Origin: Pseudoalteromonas sp. T1lg88
Lineage (GTDB): Bacteria > Pseudomonadota > Gammaproteobacteria > Enterobacterales > Alteromonadaceae
DNA length: 64,000 nucleotides
Direction of reading: 5' to 3'
Assembly: GCF_002964765.1 (NCBI RefSeq)
Contig: NZ_PQCF01000006.1
Location: 43,665 to 107,664 of the forward strand
Below are positions 9,069 through 18,349 of this stretch, piece by piece. The notes beneath the pieces are model-generated. The model was not told the origin of the DNA. It made no database searches and worked only from the letters and a program-made list of their open reading frames with translations. The translations under genes and the position numbers were made by a program. The first letter of the stretch is position 1. Each line of letters starts with the position of its first letter.

Positions 9069-10121
9069 CTACATACGGCCCGATAAACCGAACTGGGTTT
9101 TATCATGGGCTTTAGCTTTAGCTGCTTGAGTACTGATCAGGCCACGGTTCAATAATTCGTGTAAACACTGATCCATGGTTTGCATGCCGTGGGCGGCACC
9201 GGTTTGTATGGATGAATACATCTGCGCAATCTTATCTTCACGAATAAGGTTACGAATCGCCGGAATGCCTATCATGATCTCATGGGCGGCAATACGGCCA
9301 CCGGAAACTTTTTTCAGCAGGGTTTGCGAGATAACCGCACGCAATGATTCCGAAAGCATAGAACGCACCATGTCTTTCTCTTCACCGGGGAATACGTCGA
9401 TAATACGGTCTATGGTTTTTGGCGCCGAGGTGGTGTGCAGGGTGCCGAATACCAGGTGACCGTTTTCCGCCGCCGTCATTGCCAGACGAATGGTTTCCAA
9501 ATCCCGTAGCTCACCCACCAGAATTACGTCGGGGTCTTCACGCAATGCACTACGCAGTGCGGCGTTAAAGCTATGGGTATCGCGGTGTACTTCCCGTTGG
9601 TTGATCAAACATTGTTTATTTTGGTGTACAAATTCGATCGGGTCTTCAATGGTCAGAATATGATCGTGACGGTTGCTGTTGATGTAATCGATCATCGCCG
9701 CCAAGGTAGTTGATTTACCCGAACCTGTCGGCCCTGTCACCAGTACCAAACCACGCGGGTTGTCCGAGATAGTTTTGAAAATCTCAGGTGCACCTAAGTC
9801 TTCCAGGGTGAGAACTTCGTTCGGGATGGTACGAAACACAGCCGCAGGACCACGGTTGGTATTAAAGGCATTAACACGAAAACGCGCAAGATTTGGCACT
9901 TCAAACGAAAAATCCACTTCCAGCTTTTCTTCGTATTCTTTGCGCTGTTTATCGTTCATAATGTCATAGACGAGCCCACTAACTTCTTTTGCTTCCAGCA
10001 CGGGAATATTAATGCGGCGCACGTCACCGTCGACACGGATCATAGGTGACACACCAGCAGAAAGGTGTAAATCCGAGGCCTTGTGTTGCACACTAAAGGC
10101 CAGTAATTCGGTAATATCCAT
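9069..10121 (-). CDS. pilT: Type IV pilus retraction ATPase PilT
   Basis: Hexameric motor ATPase that depolymerises type IV pili, needed for twitching and DNA uptake. It has 350 residues. Seen: Walker A GPTGSGKST (~133), EDPIEFVHQNKQ, Walker B DVILVGELRDLET, His box GHLVFGTLHTT, and the retraction motif AIRNLIRE (~283) characteristic of PilT. The start ATG is 31 bp from the divergent yggS gene, so both promoters must share or overlap this short gap. Confidence 0.97.
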   Translation of the reverse strand: MDITELLAFSVQHKASDLHLSAGVSPMIRVDGDVRRINIPVLEAKEVSGLVYDIMNDKQRKEYEEKLEVDFSFEVPNLARFRVNAFNTNRGPAAVFRTIPNEVLTLEDLGAPEIFKTISDNPRGLVLVTGPTGSGKSTTLAAMIDYINSNRHDHILTIEDPIEFVHQNKQCLINQREVHRDTHSFNAALRSALREDPDVILVGELRDLETIRLAMTAAENGHLVFGTLHTTSAPKTIDRIIDVFPGEEKDMVRSMLSESLRAVISQTLLKKVSGGRIAAHEIMIGIPAIRNLIREDKIAQMYSSIQTGAAHGMQTMDQCLHELLNRGLISTQAAKAKAHDKTQFGLSGRM

Positions 10122-10152
10122 AAATAGGACTCCACAACCAACTGATAACTTT

Positions 10153-10842
10153 ATGGTTACAATAGCAGAACGACTCGATGCCGCCTATGACAGAATAGCT
10201 CATGCGGCAAAAAAAAGCGGCCGTGATTATAATGACATCACTTTAATCGCCGTTTCTAAGAAAAAACCCTTAGAAGATATTCTAGCGGCTTTTGAGCATG
10301 GTCACAGAGAATTTGCAGAATCTTATGTGCAAGAAGGGGTTGAGAAGGTTCGCCAGCTTAGTGAATATAAGAATATAGTATGGCACTTTATCGGCCCGAT
10401 TCAGAGCAACAAAAGTAAGGCCATCGCCGAACACTTTAGCTGGGTGCAAAGTATCGACCGAGAAAAGATAGCAAGGCGTCTTAACGAGCAACGTCCTAGT
10501 AACATGAAACCTCTGCAGGTGTTAATTCAAGTTAACATAGACGAAGACCCCAATAAATCCGGTTGCTTGCTTGATGAAGTACCGGCTCTGGCTGCCTTAA
10601 TCGAGAACTGCAAACAGTTAAATTTGCGCGGTTTGATGGCCATTCCGGCACAAACACCAGACTTTGACGCACAATTACAATCTTTTAAGCAATTAAGTGC
10701 TTGCTTTGATAGACTAAAGGACCAATATCCACAGCTCGACACCCTGTCTATGGGCATGAGTGGCGACATGGATGCGGCAATCGCCGCCGGCTCCACCATG
10801 GTGCGCATTGGCACCGCCATTTTTGGCGAACGTGAGCAATAG
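10153..10842 (+). CDS. yggS: Pyridoxal 5'-phosphate homeostasis protein (YggS/PLPBP family)
   Basis: Cytoplasmic PLP-binding TIM-barrel protein without known catalysis, involved in vitamin B6 and amino-acid homeostasis. It has 229 residues from the ATG at 10153; the longer open frame upstream runs through pilT and is not coding. Seen: the PLP lysine region ITLIAVSKKKP, HFIGPIQSNK, LIQVNIDEDPNKSG, the phosphate-binding LSMGMSGDMDAAIAAGSTMVRIGTAIFG. It leads the yggS-proC-yggT gene run. Confidence 0.95.
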   Translation: MVTIAERLDAAYDRIAHAAKKSGRDYNDITLIAVSKKKPLEDILAAFEHGHREFAESYVQEGVEKVRQLSEYKNIVWHFIGPIQSNKSKAIAEHFSWVQSIDREKIARRLNEQRPSNMKPLQVLIQVNIDEDPNKSGCLLDEVPALAALIENCKQLNLRGLMAIPAQTPDFDAQLQSFKQLSACFDRLKDQYPQLDTLSMGMSGDMDAAIAAGSTMVRIGTAIFGEREQ

Positions 10843-10886
10843 CACTTAGGCGCCGAACATCGAATAACACAAGATTTGAGGTCTAT

Positions 10887-11708
10887 ATGTCACAGCAAAC
10901 CATCGCGTTTATCGGTACTGGAAACATGAGTTACGCCATCATTGGCGGCATGGTGAAAAATGGCTTTGCCAAAGAGCAGATCATTGCCACCAATCGTAAT
11001 CAGGAAAAACTCGCGAAGGTGGCCGCGGACTTTGGTGTACGCACCACCGCCGATAATATTGAAGCCCTGCAACAGGCCGACATCATAGTTTTGTCGGTTA
11101 AACCCCAGATGATGGCCGAGTTGGCACAAAGCTTTATTGCCGCTGGGGTCGACTTCAGCGACAAGGTCTTTATTTCCGTTGCCGCCGGTATCACGGTGAA
11201 ACGTCTGCAGGAAATGCTGAGCCACCCGGTAAAAATGGTGCGCTGCATGCCAAACACGCCTTCGCTGCTTGGTCGTGGCGTCAGCGGTCTGTATGCCGAA
11301 GGCACCAGCGACGATGAGAACCAGTTTATTGAAGCCGTGTTTAAAAGCACAGGCCTGGTGGTCTGGGTCGATAAAGAAGATCAAATCAATGACATCATAG
11401 CCGTCACCGGCTCGTCACCGGCCTATTTCTTCTTGTTTATGGAAGCCATTGAACAAAAAGCGATTGAGCTGGGCTTTAATGCCGAGCAAGCACGCGCTCT
11501 GGTACAGCAAACCGCTCTGGGTGCGGCGGAGATGGCTCTGTCGCAAACGGATATCAGCATCGCCCAGTTACGCGCCAATGTAACGTCCAAAGGCGGCACC
11601 ACCCACGCTGCGGTGGAGCACCTTAAGGCGCATGGCTTAATTGAAAACGTCTCCGGCGCCATGGATGCATGCATTGCCCGCGCCCAGGAGATGGAACAAG
11701 AAATTTAA
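10887..11708 (+). CDS. proC: Pyrroline-5-carboxylate reductase
   Basis: NAD(P)H-dependent last step of proline synthesis. It has 273 residues. Seen: the Rossmann loop FIGTGNMSYAIIGGM at the N-terminus, RCMPNTPSLLGRGVSGLY, and the C-terminal substrate domain AVTGSSPAYFFLFMEA with VTSKGGTTHAAVE. The start ATG follows a GAGG-like site. It stands between yggS and yggT as in most gammaproteobacteria. Confidence 0.97.
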   Translation: MSQQTIAFIGTGNMSYAIIGGMVKNGFAKEQIIATNRNQEKLAKVAADFGVRTTADNIEALQQADIIVLSVKPQMMAELAQSFIAAGVDFSDKVFISVAAGITVKRLQEMLSHPVKMVRCMPNTPSLLGRGVSGLYAEGTSDDENQFIEAVFKSTGLVVWVDKEDQINDIIAVTGSSPAYFFLFMEAIEQKAIELGFNAEQARALVQQTALGAAEMALSQTDISIAQLRANVTSKGGTTHAAVEHLKAHGLIENVSGAMDACIARAQEMEQEI

Positions 11709-11728
11709 TTTTTATTAAGGCTGAACGC

Positions 11729-12262
11729 ATGAACTCAGTGCATTTTTTAGTTGGCATCCTGTTTGATTTATTCCTTATGGTGGTGCTTCTGCGCTTTTGG
11801 CTGCAGGCGGCACGCGCGGACTTTTACAACCCGCTCAGCCAGTTTGTGGTGAAAGCCACCAGCTTTGCCGTTAATCCGCTGCGCAAGGTGATCCCCGGCT
11901 TTGCCGGTTTAGACATTGCTTCCCTGGTACTGGCCTTTATCGTCGCCTTTGCCAAGGTAGCCACCCTCTTGCTGATGTTTGGCGAAGGCTGGAATACCAG
12001 CTTAGTGCTGATGGGCGGTGTTTTCACCCTTATTCGCGAGGCCCTGCAGCTGCTGTTCTGGGTGTTGATCATTCGCGCCATCCTAAGCTGGGTAAGCCAG
12101 GGCTATAATCCTATCGAAGCCATCTTCCATCAGTTGACCGAGCCCATGCTACGGCCGATAAGAAAGGTGATCCCTCCCATCGGCGGCTTAGACCTGTCGA
12201 TCCTGGTTCTGATCATCGGCTTACAATTTTTGCAGTTCTTATTAATGGATTTAACCCGTTAA
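11729..12262 (+). CDS. yggT: YggT family integral membrane protein
   Basis: Inner-membrane protein of 177 residues with two YGGT repeats, each holding two hydrophobic segments and a conserved PLRKVIPGFAGLDIASLVL / PIRKVIPPIGGLDLSILVL block. I chose the ATG at 11729 because it is preceded by TAAGGCTGA; the frame upstream overlaps proC. YggT proteins are linked to osmotic tolerance in E. coli, but the mechanism is not known. Confidence 0.93.
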   Translation: MNSVHFLVGILFDLFLMVVLLRFWLQAARADFYNPLSQFVVKATSFAVNPLRKVIPGFAGLDIASLVLAFIVAFAKVATLLLMFGEGWNTSLVLMGGVFTLIREALQLLFWVLIIRAILSWVSQGYNPIEAIFHQLTEPMLRPIRKVIPPIGGLDLSILVLIIGLQFLQFLLMDLTR

Positions 12263-12349
12263 TCATGTCTCGGGCGGCACTAGTTCGCCCGATTTCTGAT
12301 ACACTTACTGAGTAGACCTTATAGTACTCACAACACAGGAGTGGCAGCT

Positions 12350-12787
12350 ATGAAAGCCCTGCTATACAGCCTAATTTTAAGCCTTCTGTGCATGGCACCA
12401 AGCTATGCGGCGCAAAACGAAGTTCAAGGCGGTCAGTTTAAAAACCTTGGCCATTGGCAAGTTCACTATATTGCCTTTCCCTCAACCACTATTACGCCTC
12501 AGGTAGCCCGCAGCTATAACTTAGAGCGTGCCGGCGACCGAGCCCTGATTAATATTTCCGTTCTCAAGAACGACAAGCCGCAAACCGTGGCCATTTCCGG
12601 TGTGGCGAAAAACCTGCTGGGACAAAGCGAGAAGCTGGAATTCCAGGAAATCAAAGAAGGCGACAGCGTTTACTATATCGCCCAGATGCGTTTTGAAGAT
12701 GAAGAAACCTACCGCTTTGAAATTACCCTGACTCAGGGTACGACAGTGGAAGTGCTGCGCTTTCATCAAAAGCTATACAAAGATTAA
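12350..12787 (+). CDS. DUF4426 family exported protein
   Basis: Periplasmic protein of 145 residues with a signal peptide ([20 protein letters not shown], cleavage after ~20) and a beta-rich mature part. The [27 protein letters not shown] stretch and the location between yggT and rdgB identify it as DUF4426. An AGGAG at 12337-12341 with 8-base spacing favours the ATG at 12350 over the GTG at 12341, which lies inside that ribosome site. Function unknown. Confidence 0.85.
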   Translation: MKALLYSLILSLLCMAPSYAAQNEVQGGQFKNLGHWQVHYIAFPSTTITPQVARSYNLERAGDRALINISVLKNDKPQTVAISGVAKNLLGQSEKLEFQEIKEGDSVYYIAQMRFEDEETYRFEITLTQGTTVEVLRFHQKLYKD

Positions 12788-12797
12788 GAGAGAACAG

Positions 12798-13382
12798 ATG
12801 ACAACTTGGGTGCTTGCCACCGGCAACAAGGGTAAGGTTGCCGAGCTCAGCGCGCTATTAAGCGACTTAAATATCACCATAAAGCCACAAAGCGACTTTG
12901 ACGTTAGTGATGTAGCCGAGACAGGCACCACCTTTGTGGAAAACGCCATTATCAAAGCCCGTCACGCCAGTGCGCAAACGGGCTTGCCGGCCATTGCCGA
13001 CGACTCGGGCCTAATTGTCGATGCCCTCGATGGCGCCCCCGGCGTCTACAGTGCCCGCTATGGTGGCCCAGGCGCCAGCGACGGTGATAATATCGATAAA
13101 CTGTTGCTGGATATGCAGGGGCAAACAAAGCGCAGTGCGCGCTTTTGCTGCGTGCTGGTGTTAATGCGCCATAAAGACGACCCATTACCGCTTATCTGTC
13201 AGGCTACCTGGGAAGGCGAGATCACCGAACAGCGCAGTGGTTTTGAAGGCTTTGGTTATGATCCCGTGTTTAAGGTCGAAGGCCTGAATAAAACCAGTGC
13301 CGAGCTGACCAAGGCCGAGAAAAACGCCATTAGCCATCGCGGCCAGGCATTACAGCTGCTACTTGCTCAATTGCAGGGTTAA
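12798..13382 (+). CDS. rdgB: dITP/XTP pyrophosphatase
   Basis: Nucleoside triphosphate pyrophosphatase (Ham1 family) that removes dITP, ITP and XTP from the nucleotide pool. It has 194 residues. Seen: [13 protein letters not shown] near the N-terminus, [13 protein letters not shown], the [24 protein letters not shown] block, and the C-terminal GFGYDPVF and SHRGQAL motifs. hemW follows after three bases. Confidence 0.97.
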   Translation: MTTWVLATGNKGKVAELSALLSDLNITIKPQSDFDVSDVAETGTTFVENAIIKARHASAQTGLPAIADDSGLIVDALDGAPGVYSARYGGPGASDGDNIDKLLLDMQGQTKRSARFCCVLVLMRHKDDPLPLICQATWEGEITEQRSGFEGFGYDPVFKVEGLNKTSAELTKAEKNAISHRGQALQLLLAQLQG

Positions 13383-13385
13383 CGC

Positions 13386-14522
13386 GTGACCCTGCCTCCA
13401 TTAAGTCTATACATACATATTCCCTGGTGCGTACAAAAATGCCCTTACTGCGACTTTAATAGTCACGGTCAAAAAGGACAGCAGATCCCCGAACAGGAAT
13501 ATGTGCAGCACCTGCTTGCCGACTTGCGCGCCGATGCCCCCCTTGCGGCCGGACGTCCTATTCACAGTATTTTTATCGGTGGCGGTACTCCGAGTTTGTT
13601 ATCGGGTGAGGCGCTGCAAACCCTGCTCGATGGCGTGCGTAAACTTACGCCGCTGGCCGACAACGCAGAAATCACCCTGGAAGCCAACCCGGGCACCGTG
13701 GAGTTCGGGCGCTTTGCCGACTATGTTAAGGCCGGTGTGAATCGTATTTCCATCGGCGTGCAGTCCATGCAGCAGGATAAGCTCAAGGCCCTGGGGCGCA
13801 TCCACAGTGCCGATGAAGCCAAGCGTGCGGCCGAACAGGCCCATCAGGTGGGGCTGCGCAGCTTCAACCTTGATTTAATGCATGGCCTGCCTGGGCAGAG
13901 CATAGACGATGCCCTCGGCGACTTACGTCAGGTTATCGCCTTAAATCCGCCGCATATATCCTGGTATCAGTTGACCATAGAGCCCAATACCCAGTTTTAT
14001 TCCAAGCCGCCGACCCTGCCCGAAGACGACACCCTGTGGCAGATACAGGAGTTGGGCCAGGACCTGTTGCGCGAGGCTGGTTATCAGCAGTATGAAATAT
14101 CTGGTTACGCAAAACCCGGCCATCAATGCCAACACAACTTGAATTATTGGCGGTTTGGCGATTATATAGGCATAGGTTGTGGCGCCCATGGCAAAATAAC
14201 CACACCCGATGGCGACATAGTGCGCACCGAGAAGGTGAAGCACCCGCGCGGTTATATGGATCTTACCAAGCCCTATTTATATAAGCAGTGGTCCGTTACC
14301 GACGACGAGCGACCCTTTGAGTTTATGATGAACCGTTTGCGTTTAGCTGAGCCCTGCCCCCTTGCAGAGTTCCAACAATACACGGGGTTAGATCTGAGCC
14401 AGATTGAAACTCAGTTACAAGCGGCGCAGCAGCAAGGCTTGCTCAGTCGTGACAGCACCCATATTCGGGTGACCGAGCGCGGCCATAGGTATCTCAATGA
14501 GCTGCTGGAAATGTTCGTTTAA
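13386..14522 (+). CDS. hemW: Radical SAM family heme chaperone HemW
   Basis: Radical-SAM heme chaperone (formerly misnamed oxygen-independent coproporphyrinogen oxidase) delivering heme to respiratory proteins. It has 378 residues from a GTG start. The cluster motif CX3CX2C is at Cys15, Cys19 and Cys22 (CVQKCPYC), followed by FIGGGTPS. The fourth cysteine typical of true HemN (CX3CX2CXC) is replaced by Phe24, as in HemW. The C-terminal HemN_C domain is present (EFMMNRLRL). Confidence 0.95.
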   Translation: MTLPPLSLYIHIPWCVQKCPYCDFNSHGQKGQQIPEQEYVQHLLADLRADAPLAAGRPIHSIFIGGGTPSLLSGEALQTLLDGVRKLTPLADNAEITLEANPGTVEFGRFADYVKAGVNRISIGVQSMQQDKLKALGRIHSADEAKRAAEQAHQVGLRSFNLDLMHGLPGQSIDDALGDLRQVIALNPPHISWYQLTIEPNTQFYSKPPTLPEDDTLWQIQELGQDLLREAGYQQYEISGYAKPGHQCQHNLNYWRFGDYIGIGCGAHGKITTPDGDIVRTEKVKHPRGYMDLTKPYLYKQWSVTDDERPFEFMMNRLRLAEPCPLAEFQQYTGLDLSQIETQLQAAQQQGLLSRDSTHIRVTERGHRYLNELLEMFV

Positions 14523-14545
14523 TAACAATAACTAGGATTTGGACA

Positions 14546-15070
14546 ATGAAATTAACAGGTTTGCTTTTAGCTATTTTTTTATTGAGCCCTTGGGCTTACG
14601 GTGAACAAGCAAACCCTGTTATTCAAGACTTTGGTTACTTTTATCAGGTACCAGAGCATGCCACCATAGCTGCGGATACCCGCTTTAAAATCGCCTTCGA
14701 TGTGGCCCCTGCGGCCAAGGCCGGCGAGCAAAATAACCATATCAATTCCCTGGCGCGCTTTATTAATATGCATGTGGCGCACGGGGTTAAACCAGAAAAT
14801 ATTGAATTAGCCCTGGTTGTTCATGGTGGCGCCTCGGTCGATGTGCTGAGCAATAAATTCTATAAAGAGCGATTAGGGGTGGATAACAAAAATCAGGCCC
14901 TGATCAGACAATTACTGGATAACAACACCCAGGTCTATGTGTGCGGTCAGTCTGCAACCCATTATAAAATCAGTGCCGAGCAGTTGATCCCCGGTGTACA
15001 AATGGCGCTTTCCGCCATGACCGCCCATGCGCAACTGCAGCAGCAAGGCTACACATTAAATCCATTTTAA
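14546..15070 (+). CDS. Exported DsrE/DsrF-like family protein
   Basis: A 174-residue protein with signal peptide MKLTGLLLAIFLLSPWAYGE. The mature part has the DsrE fold signature: FKIAFDV strand, SLARFINMHVAHGVKPENIELALVVHG, and late NTQVYVCGQSATHYKI, where the cysteine of VYVCGQS sits where DsrE proteins carry the sulfur-accepting Cys. An exported DsrE protein may handle sulfur or thiols in the periplasm; the substrate is not visible. It lies 23 bp after hemW. Confidence 0.75.
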   Translation: MKLTGLLLAIFLLSPWAYGEQANPVIQDFGYFYQVPEHATIAADTRFKIAFDVAPAAKAGEQNNHINSLARFINMHVAHGVKPENIELALVVHGGASVDVLSNKFYKERLGVDNKNQALIRQLLDNNTQVYVCGQSATHYKISAEQLIPGVQMALSAMTAHAQLQQQGYTLNPF

Positions 15071-15169
15071 AACCGCTCCCATCGGAGCCTTAAAACAACA
15101 AGATTATTTTAACTTTCGCGGGGCATCTGCCTTCGCACAACAACAAGTGAAAGGATAGGTAAAATAACT

Positions 15170-17011
15170 ATGCGCAAGCTAACACTTATCGCCGCAGCCA
15201 TCAGCGCCACACTGCTGGCCGGTTGCCAAAACACACAAAACACCAGCACACCGGCCGCAACGCCAGCGCCGGTACAAGAGATTGCTCAAAGCGAAGTCGA
15301 AAAAGCCAACGCTTTTTTTGAAGAAGTCTTTAACCGCAACATCATGCGCAGCCCTACATTCCAAACTTATATGGGTATTAAAAAAGACTATGATAAGTGG
15401 GATGACGAAAGCGAAGAGCGCGCCCTAGAAGACCTGGCTCTGGCCAAGGCAGATCTGGAAATGCTGAAAACCATCGACCGCAGCAAGCTCGACGCCACTA
15501 CACAGGTGAGCTACGACCTGATGCAGCAAAACCTTGAGGAAGGCATTAATGATTTCCAATGGCGCTACCACACCTACCCGGTAAACCAGATGTATGGTAC
15601 CCACTCCATGGTGGCAGCGTTTTTAATTAATCAGCACAGCATTGCCAATGTAGAAGAAGCAAAGGCGTATATCGCCCGTTTAAACGGCGTGCCTAAGCTG
15701 TTTGCCCAGTTGGAAGAAAACCTGGAAACCCGTGCCAGCAAGGGTATTATTGCGCCTAAGTTCGTGTTCCCTCATGTGATTGAAGCGAGCCAAAACATCA
15801 TTACCGGCGCGCCGTTTGGTGGCGAGCAGGACTCAACCCTGCTGGCCGACTTTAAACGCAAAATCGAAAAGCTAGAGATCGATACAGAGCAAAAGCAAGC
15901 CCTTATCGCCGAGGCCACCGAAGCCCTTAAGGTCTCGGTTAAGCCGGCCTACGCCAGCCTTATCGGTTACTTGCAGCAGCTTGAAAAGCGTGCCGATGAG
16001 CGCGACGGCGCCTGGAAGTTCCCTGACGGTAAAACCTTCTATAACACCATGCTTGAGCGCACCACCACCACCGACCTAACGGCGGATGAAATTCATGCCA
16101 TCGGTCTTGCCGAGGTGCAGCGTATCCATGATGAAATGCGTGCGATCAAGGAAAAGGTGGGTTTCGAGGGCGATCTCAAAGCCTTTATGGAATTTATGAA
16201 AACCGACAAGCAGTTCTACTACCCAGATACCCAAGAAGGCCGCGATGCTTACTTGGCCGAAGCGGTACGCGTAATCGATGATATGAAGAGTCGTTTAGAC
16301 GAGCTGTTTATCGTGAAGCCTAAGGCAGATTTAACCGTGAAGGCGGTAGAAGCTTTCCGTGAAAAGTCTGCGGGTAAAGCCTTCTATCAGCAGCCTGCGC
16401 CGGATGGCTCACGCCCGGGCGTTTACTATGCCAACCTGTACGATATGGAAGCCATGCCGACCTATCAATTGGAAGCCCTGGCGTATCACGAAGGGATCCC
16501 AGGTCACCATATGCAAATCGCCATTGCCCAAGAGCTTGAAGGCGTACCTAGTTTCCGTAAGTTTGGCCGCTTCACCGCCTACACCGAGGGCTGGGGACTG
16601 TACTCTGAGCTACTGCCAAAAGAAATGGGCCTATACCAAGACCCTTACTCGGACTTTGGTCGCCTGGCCATGGAACTATGGCGCGCCTGTCGCCTGGTTG
16701 TTGATACAGGTATCCACGCCAAACGTTGGACGCGTCAGCAAGGCATCGATTTCTACGTAAACAACACACCGAATGCCACCTCGGATGCGGTGAAAATGGT
16801 TGAGCGTCATATCGTAATGCCATCACAAGCCACAGCCTACAAGGTCGGCATGCTGAAGATCGTTGAGCTGCGTGAAGAAGCGAAAAAGGCTCTGGGTGAC
16901 AAGTTTGATATTCGTCAATTCCACGACGTGGTATTGAAAAACGGCCCGGTACCGTTAAACCTGCTTGAAGAAATGGTGGACGAATGGGTTGCTAAGAAGC
17001 AAGCCGCCTAA
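15170..17011 (+). CDS. DUF885 family lipoprotein, probable zinc metallopeptidase
   Basis: A 613-residue outer-membrane or periplasmic lipoprotein. The signal peptide ends in lipobox LLAGC with Cys19, and a Thr/Pro/Ala-rich linker follows. The DUF885 core carries YHEGIPGHHMQ (~439-449), a variant zinc-binding HE-x4-HH motif, and the downstream FTAYTEGWGLYSE block with the third metal-ligand candidate. Peptidase activity is inferred from this motif. A strong hairpin terminator follows the stop. Confidence 0.9.
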   Translation: MRKLTLIAAAISATLLAGCQNTQNTSTPAATPAPVQEIAQSEVEKANAFFEEVFNRNIMRSPTFQTYMGIKKDYDKWDDESEERALEDLALAKADLEMLKTIDRSKLDATTQVSYDLMQQNLEEGINDFQWRYHTYPVNQMYGTHSMVAAFLINQHSIANVEEAKAYIARLNGVPKLFAQLEENLETRASKGIIAPKFVFPHVIEASQNIITGAPFGGEQDSTLLADFKRKIEKLEIDTEQKQALIAEATEALKVSVKPAYASLIGYLQQLEKRADERDGAWKFPDGKTFYNTMLERTTTTDLTADEIHAIGLAEVQRIHDEMRAIKEKVGFEGDLKAFMEFMKTDKQFYYPDTQEGRDAYLAEAVRVIDDMKSRLDELFIVKPKADLTVKAVEAFREKSAGKAFYQQPAPDGSRPGVYYANLYDMEAMPTYQLEALAYHEGIPGHHMQIAIAQELEGVPSFRKFGRFTAYTEGWGLYSELLPKEMGLYQDPYSDFGRLAMELWRACRLVVDTGIHAKRWTRQQGIDFYVNNTPNATSDAVKMVERHIVMPSQATAYKVGMLKIVELREEAKKALGDKFDIRQFHDVVLKNGPVPLNLLEEMVDEWVAKKQAA

Positions 17012-17033
17012 TCTTACTATTGAGATTGGAATG

Positions 17034-17064
17034 AAAAAACGCCGGTCAGTGACCGGCGTTTTTA
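17034..17064. terminator. Bidirectional intrinsic terminator
   Basis: Near-perfect palindrome ACGCCGGTCA / TGACCGGCGT flanked by five A on the left and five T on the right. It serves the DUF885 gene on the plus strand and, overlapping its stop codon, the PepSY gene on the minus strand. Confidence 0.9.
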
Positions 17065-18117
17065 TTTTCGTCCTCGCCACATCACCAGCCCGGAAACCAC
17101 AAAGAATACCGGCAATAGGCTCAGCAACAACCAGAGCACCTGCACTATGGGCCCGGCAAAATCACCGATATGAAACTTGTATTTAAAATTCCATACCTGA
17201 GTAGGCAGATTGGCGGCGGCGCCATCGAAACTATTAATCACTTGCGCGCTGTAAGGATTCACCCAGACCCAGGAATAGGCATGGCTTTCTCCGGGTTGTT
17301 TGAGGCGCAGCGCCAAAGGCTTTTCCGCGCTTTTGGGGAAATAAATGCGAAACAAGGCAGCCTCCGGAAACACGGCCAAACCCTTTTCAAACGCCTCTTG
17401 GAAGTGCGTTTGCGCCATGGGGGTAATGTCATCAACCTGAGGGCGGGATTCAACCTGCCCCGGCAGCACGGCGTTGACCACGGCCTGTGTCGGCGCCTTC
17501 CAGTTAAAGGCAATGCCGGAAAAGGCGATAAGTAGCAAGGGCAAGCAGGTATACACGCCGAGCACATGGTGCACCTGGCGGTTGATCACCCGGGCCTTGG
17601 CGCGTCGGTTTATCTTCAGACGTTTTAAGCGTTGCTTGGGCTTGGCCCAGAGATAAAAACCGACCAAGAGCACCAGCATAAAGCCCAGCGCCATGGTTGA
17701 CACCCAGTTGCGCAGCGGCATTTTGCCCTCACCGTCGCGCCATAATAACCAGCGATGCAGACCCATGGTAAAGCCGTACAAGGTGTCGTAATAATCGTAG
17801 CTATGCAGTACCTCTCCCGTGCTTGGCTCCAGGCTCGCATAACTGCCATCGGCCAGCCTTGCCTGCCAGGCCCAGCGGCTATCTTCTTCTATACTGATAA
17901 ACTCTATCTTTTGCCCGCTCTGCTCCTGTACTTTTTGATACAGGGTATCCAGATCCAAGGGCGCCTCAGATGTGGCGCGCTGCCACAGCTCAGGATTCAC
18001 CGCCAGTTGGATATCCTTGGCATAGATCAAAAGCGCCCCGGTGAGTGACATCAGCACTAAAAAAACGCTGATCACCAGCGCCAGGGTCAAATGAATTTTT
18101 CGTGCTACGCGTTTCAA
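17062..18117 (-). CDS. PepSY-associated transmembrane (PepSY_TM) protein, probably iron-regulated
   Basis: A 351-residue inner-membrane protein with four hydrophobic segments (near residues 12-34, 138-158, 195-215 and 322-345) and large periplasmic loops holding PepSY-like sequence. LHRWLLW and RQVHHVLGVY give His residues near membrane faces, as in PiuB/FpvG-like proteins that reduce ferric siderophores. A Fur-box-like site lies 37-55 bases before the ATG, which supports iron control. No TonB receptor gene is adjacent. Siderophore reduction is inferred from the family. Confidence 0.85.
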   Translation of the reverse strand: MKRVARKIHLTLALVISVFLVLMSLTGALLIYAKDIQLAVNPELWQRATSEAPLDLDTLYQKVQEQSGQKIEFISIEEDSRWAWQARLADGSYASLEPSTGEVLHSYDYYDTLYGFTMGLHRWLLWRDGEGKMPLRNWVSTMALGFMLVLLVGFYLWAKPKQRLKRLKINRRAKARVINRQVHHVLGVYTCLPLLLIAFSGIAFNWKAPTQAVVNAVLPGQVESRPQVDDITPMAQTHFQEAFEKGLAVFPEAALFRIYFPKSAEKPLALRLKQPGESHAYSWVWVNPYSAQVINSFDGAAANLPTQVWNFKYKFHIGDFAGPIVQVLWLLLSLLPVFFVVSGLVMWRGRK

Positions 18118-18153
18118 ACTGCAATTCCATTGGCTAACAACCCGGTCATTTTA

Positions 18154-18172
18154 AATGATAATAGGTATCATT
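18154..18172 (-). promoter_or_regulatory. Fur box upstream of the PepSY gene
   Basis: AATGATAATAGGTATCATT is a dyad (AATGATA-n5-TATCATT). The core TGATAATAGGTATCA differs at two positions from the 7-1-7 Fur consensus TGATAATnATTATCA. It lies 37-55 bases upstream of the PepSY start, where it would cover a promoter. Confidence 0.75.
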
Positions 18173-18285
18173 ACCATAGGAGTTTATTCTGCCTCCGGCC
18201 CTGATGCGAAAACGAATAGGTTTGACCTTAAAAGCTAGTAAGGATTCGGCACAGAGGCTTGAGTTAGGGTGAAGACCAGATCAAC

Positions 18286-18329
18286 AATGGCTTGTTCCGA
18301 AACCATAGCAATTTTCGGTTCAAGCCATT
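18286..18329. other. Long imperfect hairpin at the 3' side of the cytochrome P460 gene
   Basis: AATGGCTTG-TT-CCGAAA (18286-18302) pairs with TTTCGG-TT-CAAGCCATT (18313-18329), giving 15 paired bases with one TT/TT internal loop and a 10-base terminal loop. GGGCGTTAG follows at 18334-18342. There is no T tract on either side, so it is a poor terminator. It resembles integron attC sites in the stem and the GTTAG end but lacks their spacing. Confidence 0.55.
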
Positions 18330-18349
18330 ACTTGGGCGTTAGCACATAA

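Noticed and set aside
10012..10152. Longer yggS start overlapping pilT
   Set aside because: The extension is antisense to pilT and the family start is MVTIAERL at 10153.
18286..18342. Integron attC site next to the cytochrome P460 gene
   Set aside because: The stem and GTTAG end are suggestive, but the R and L boxes lack the usual spacers, neither end fits GTTRRRY/RYYYAAC fully, and there is no integrase or second site in the window.
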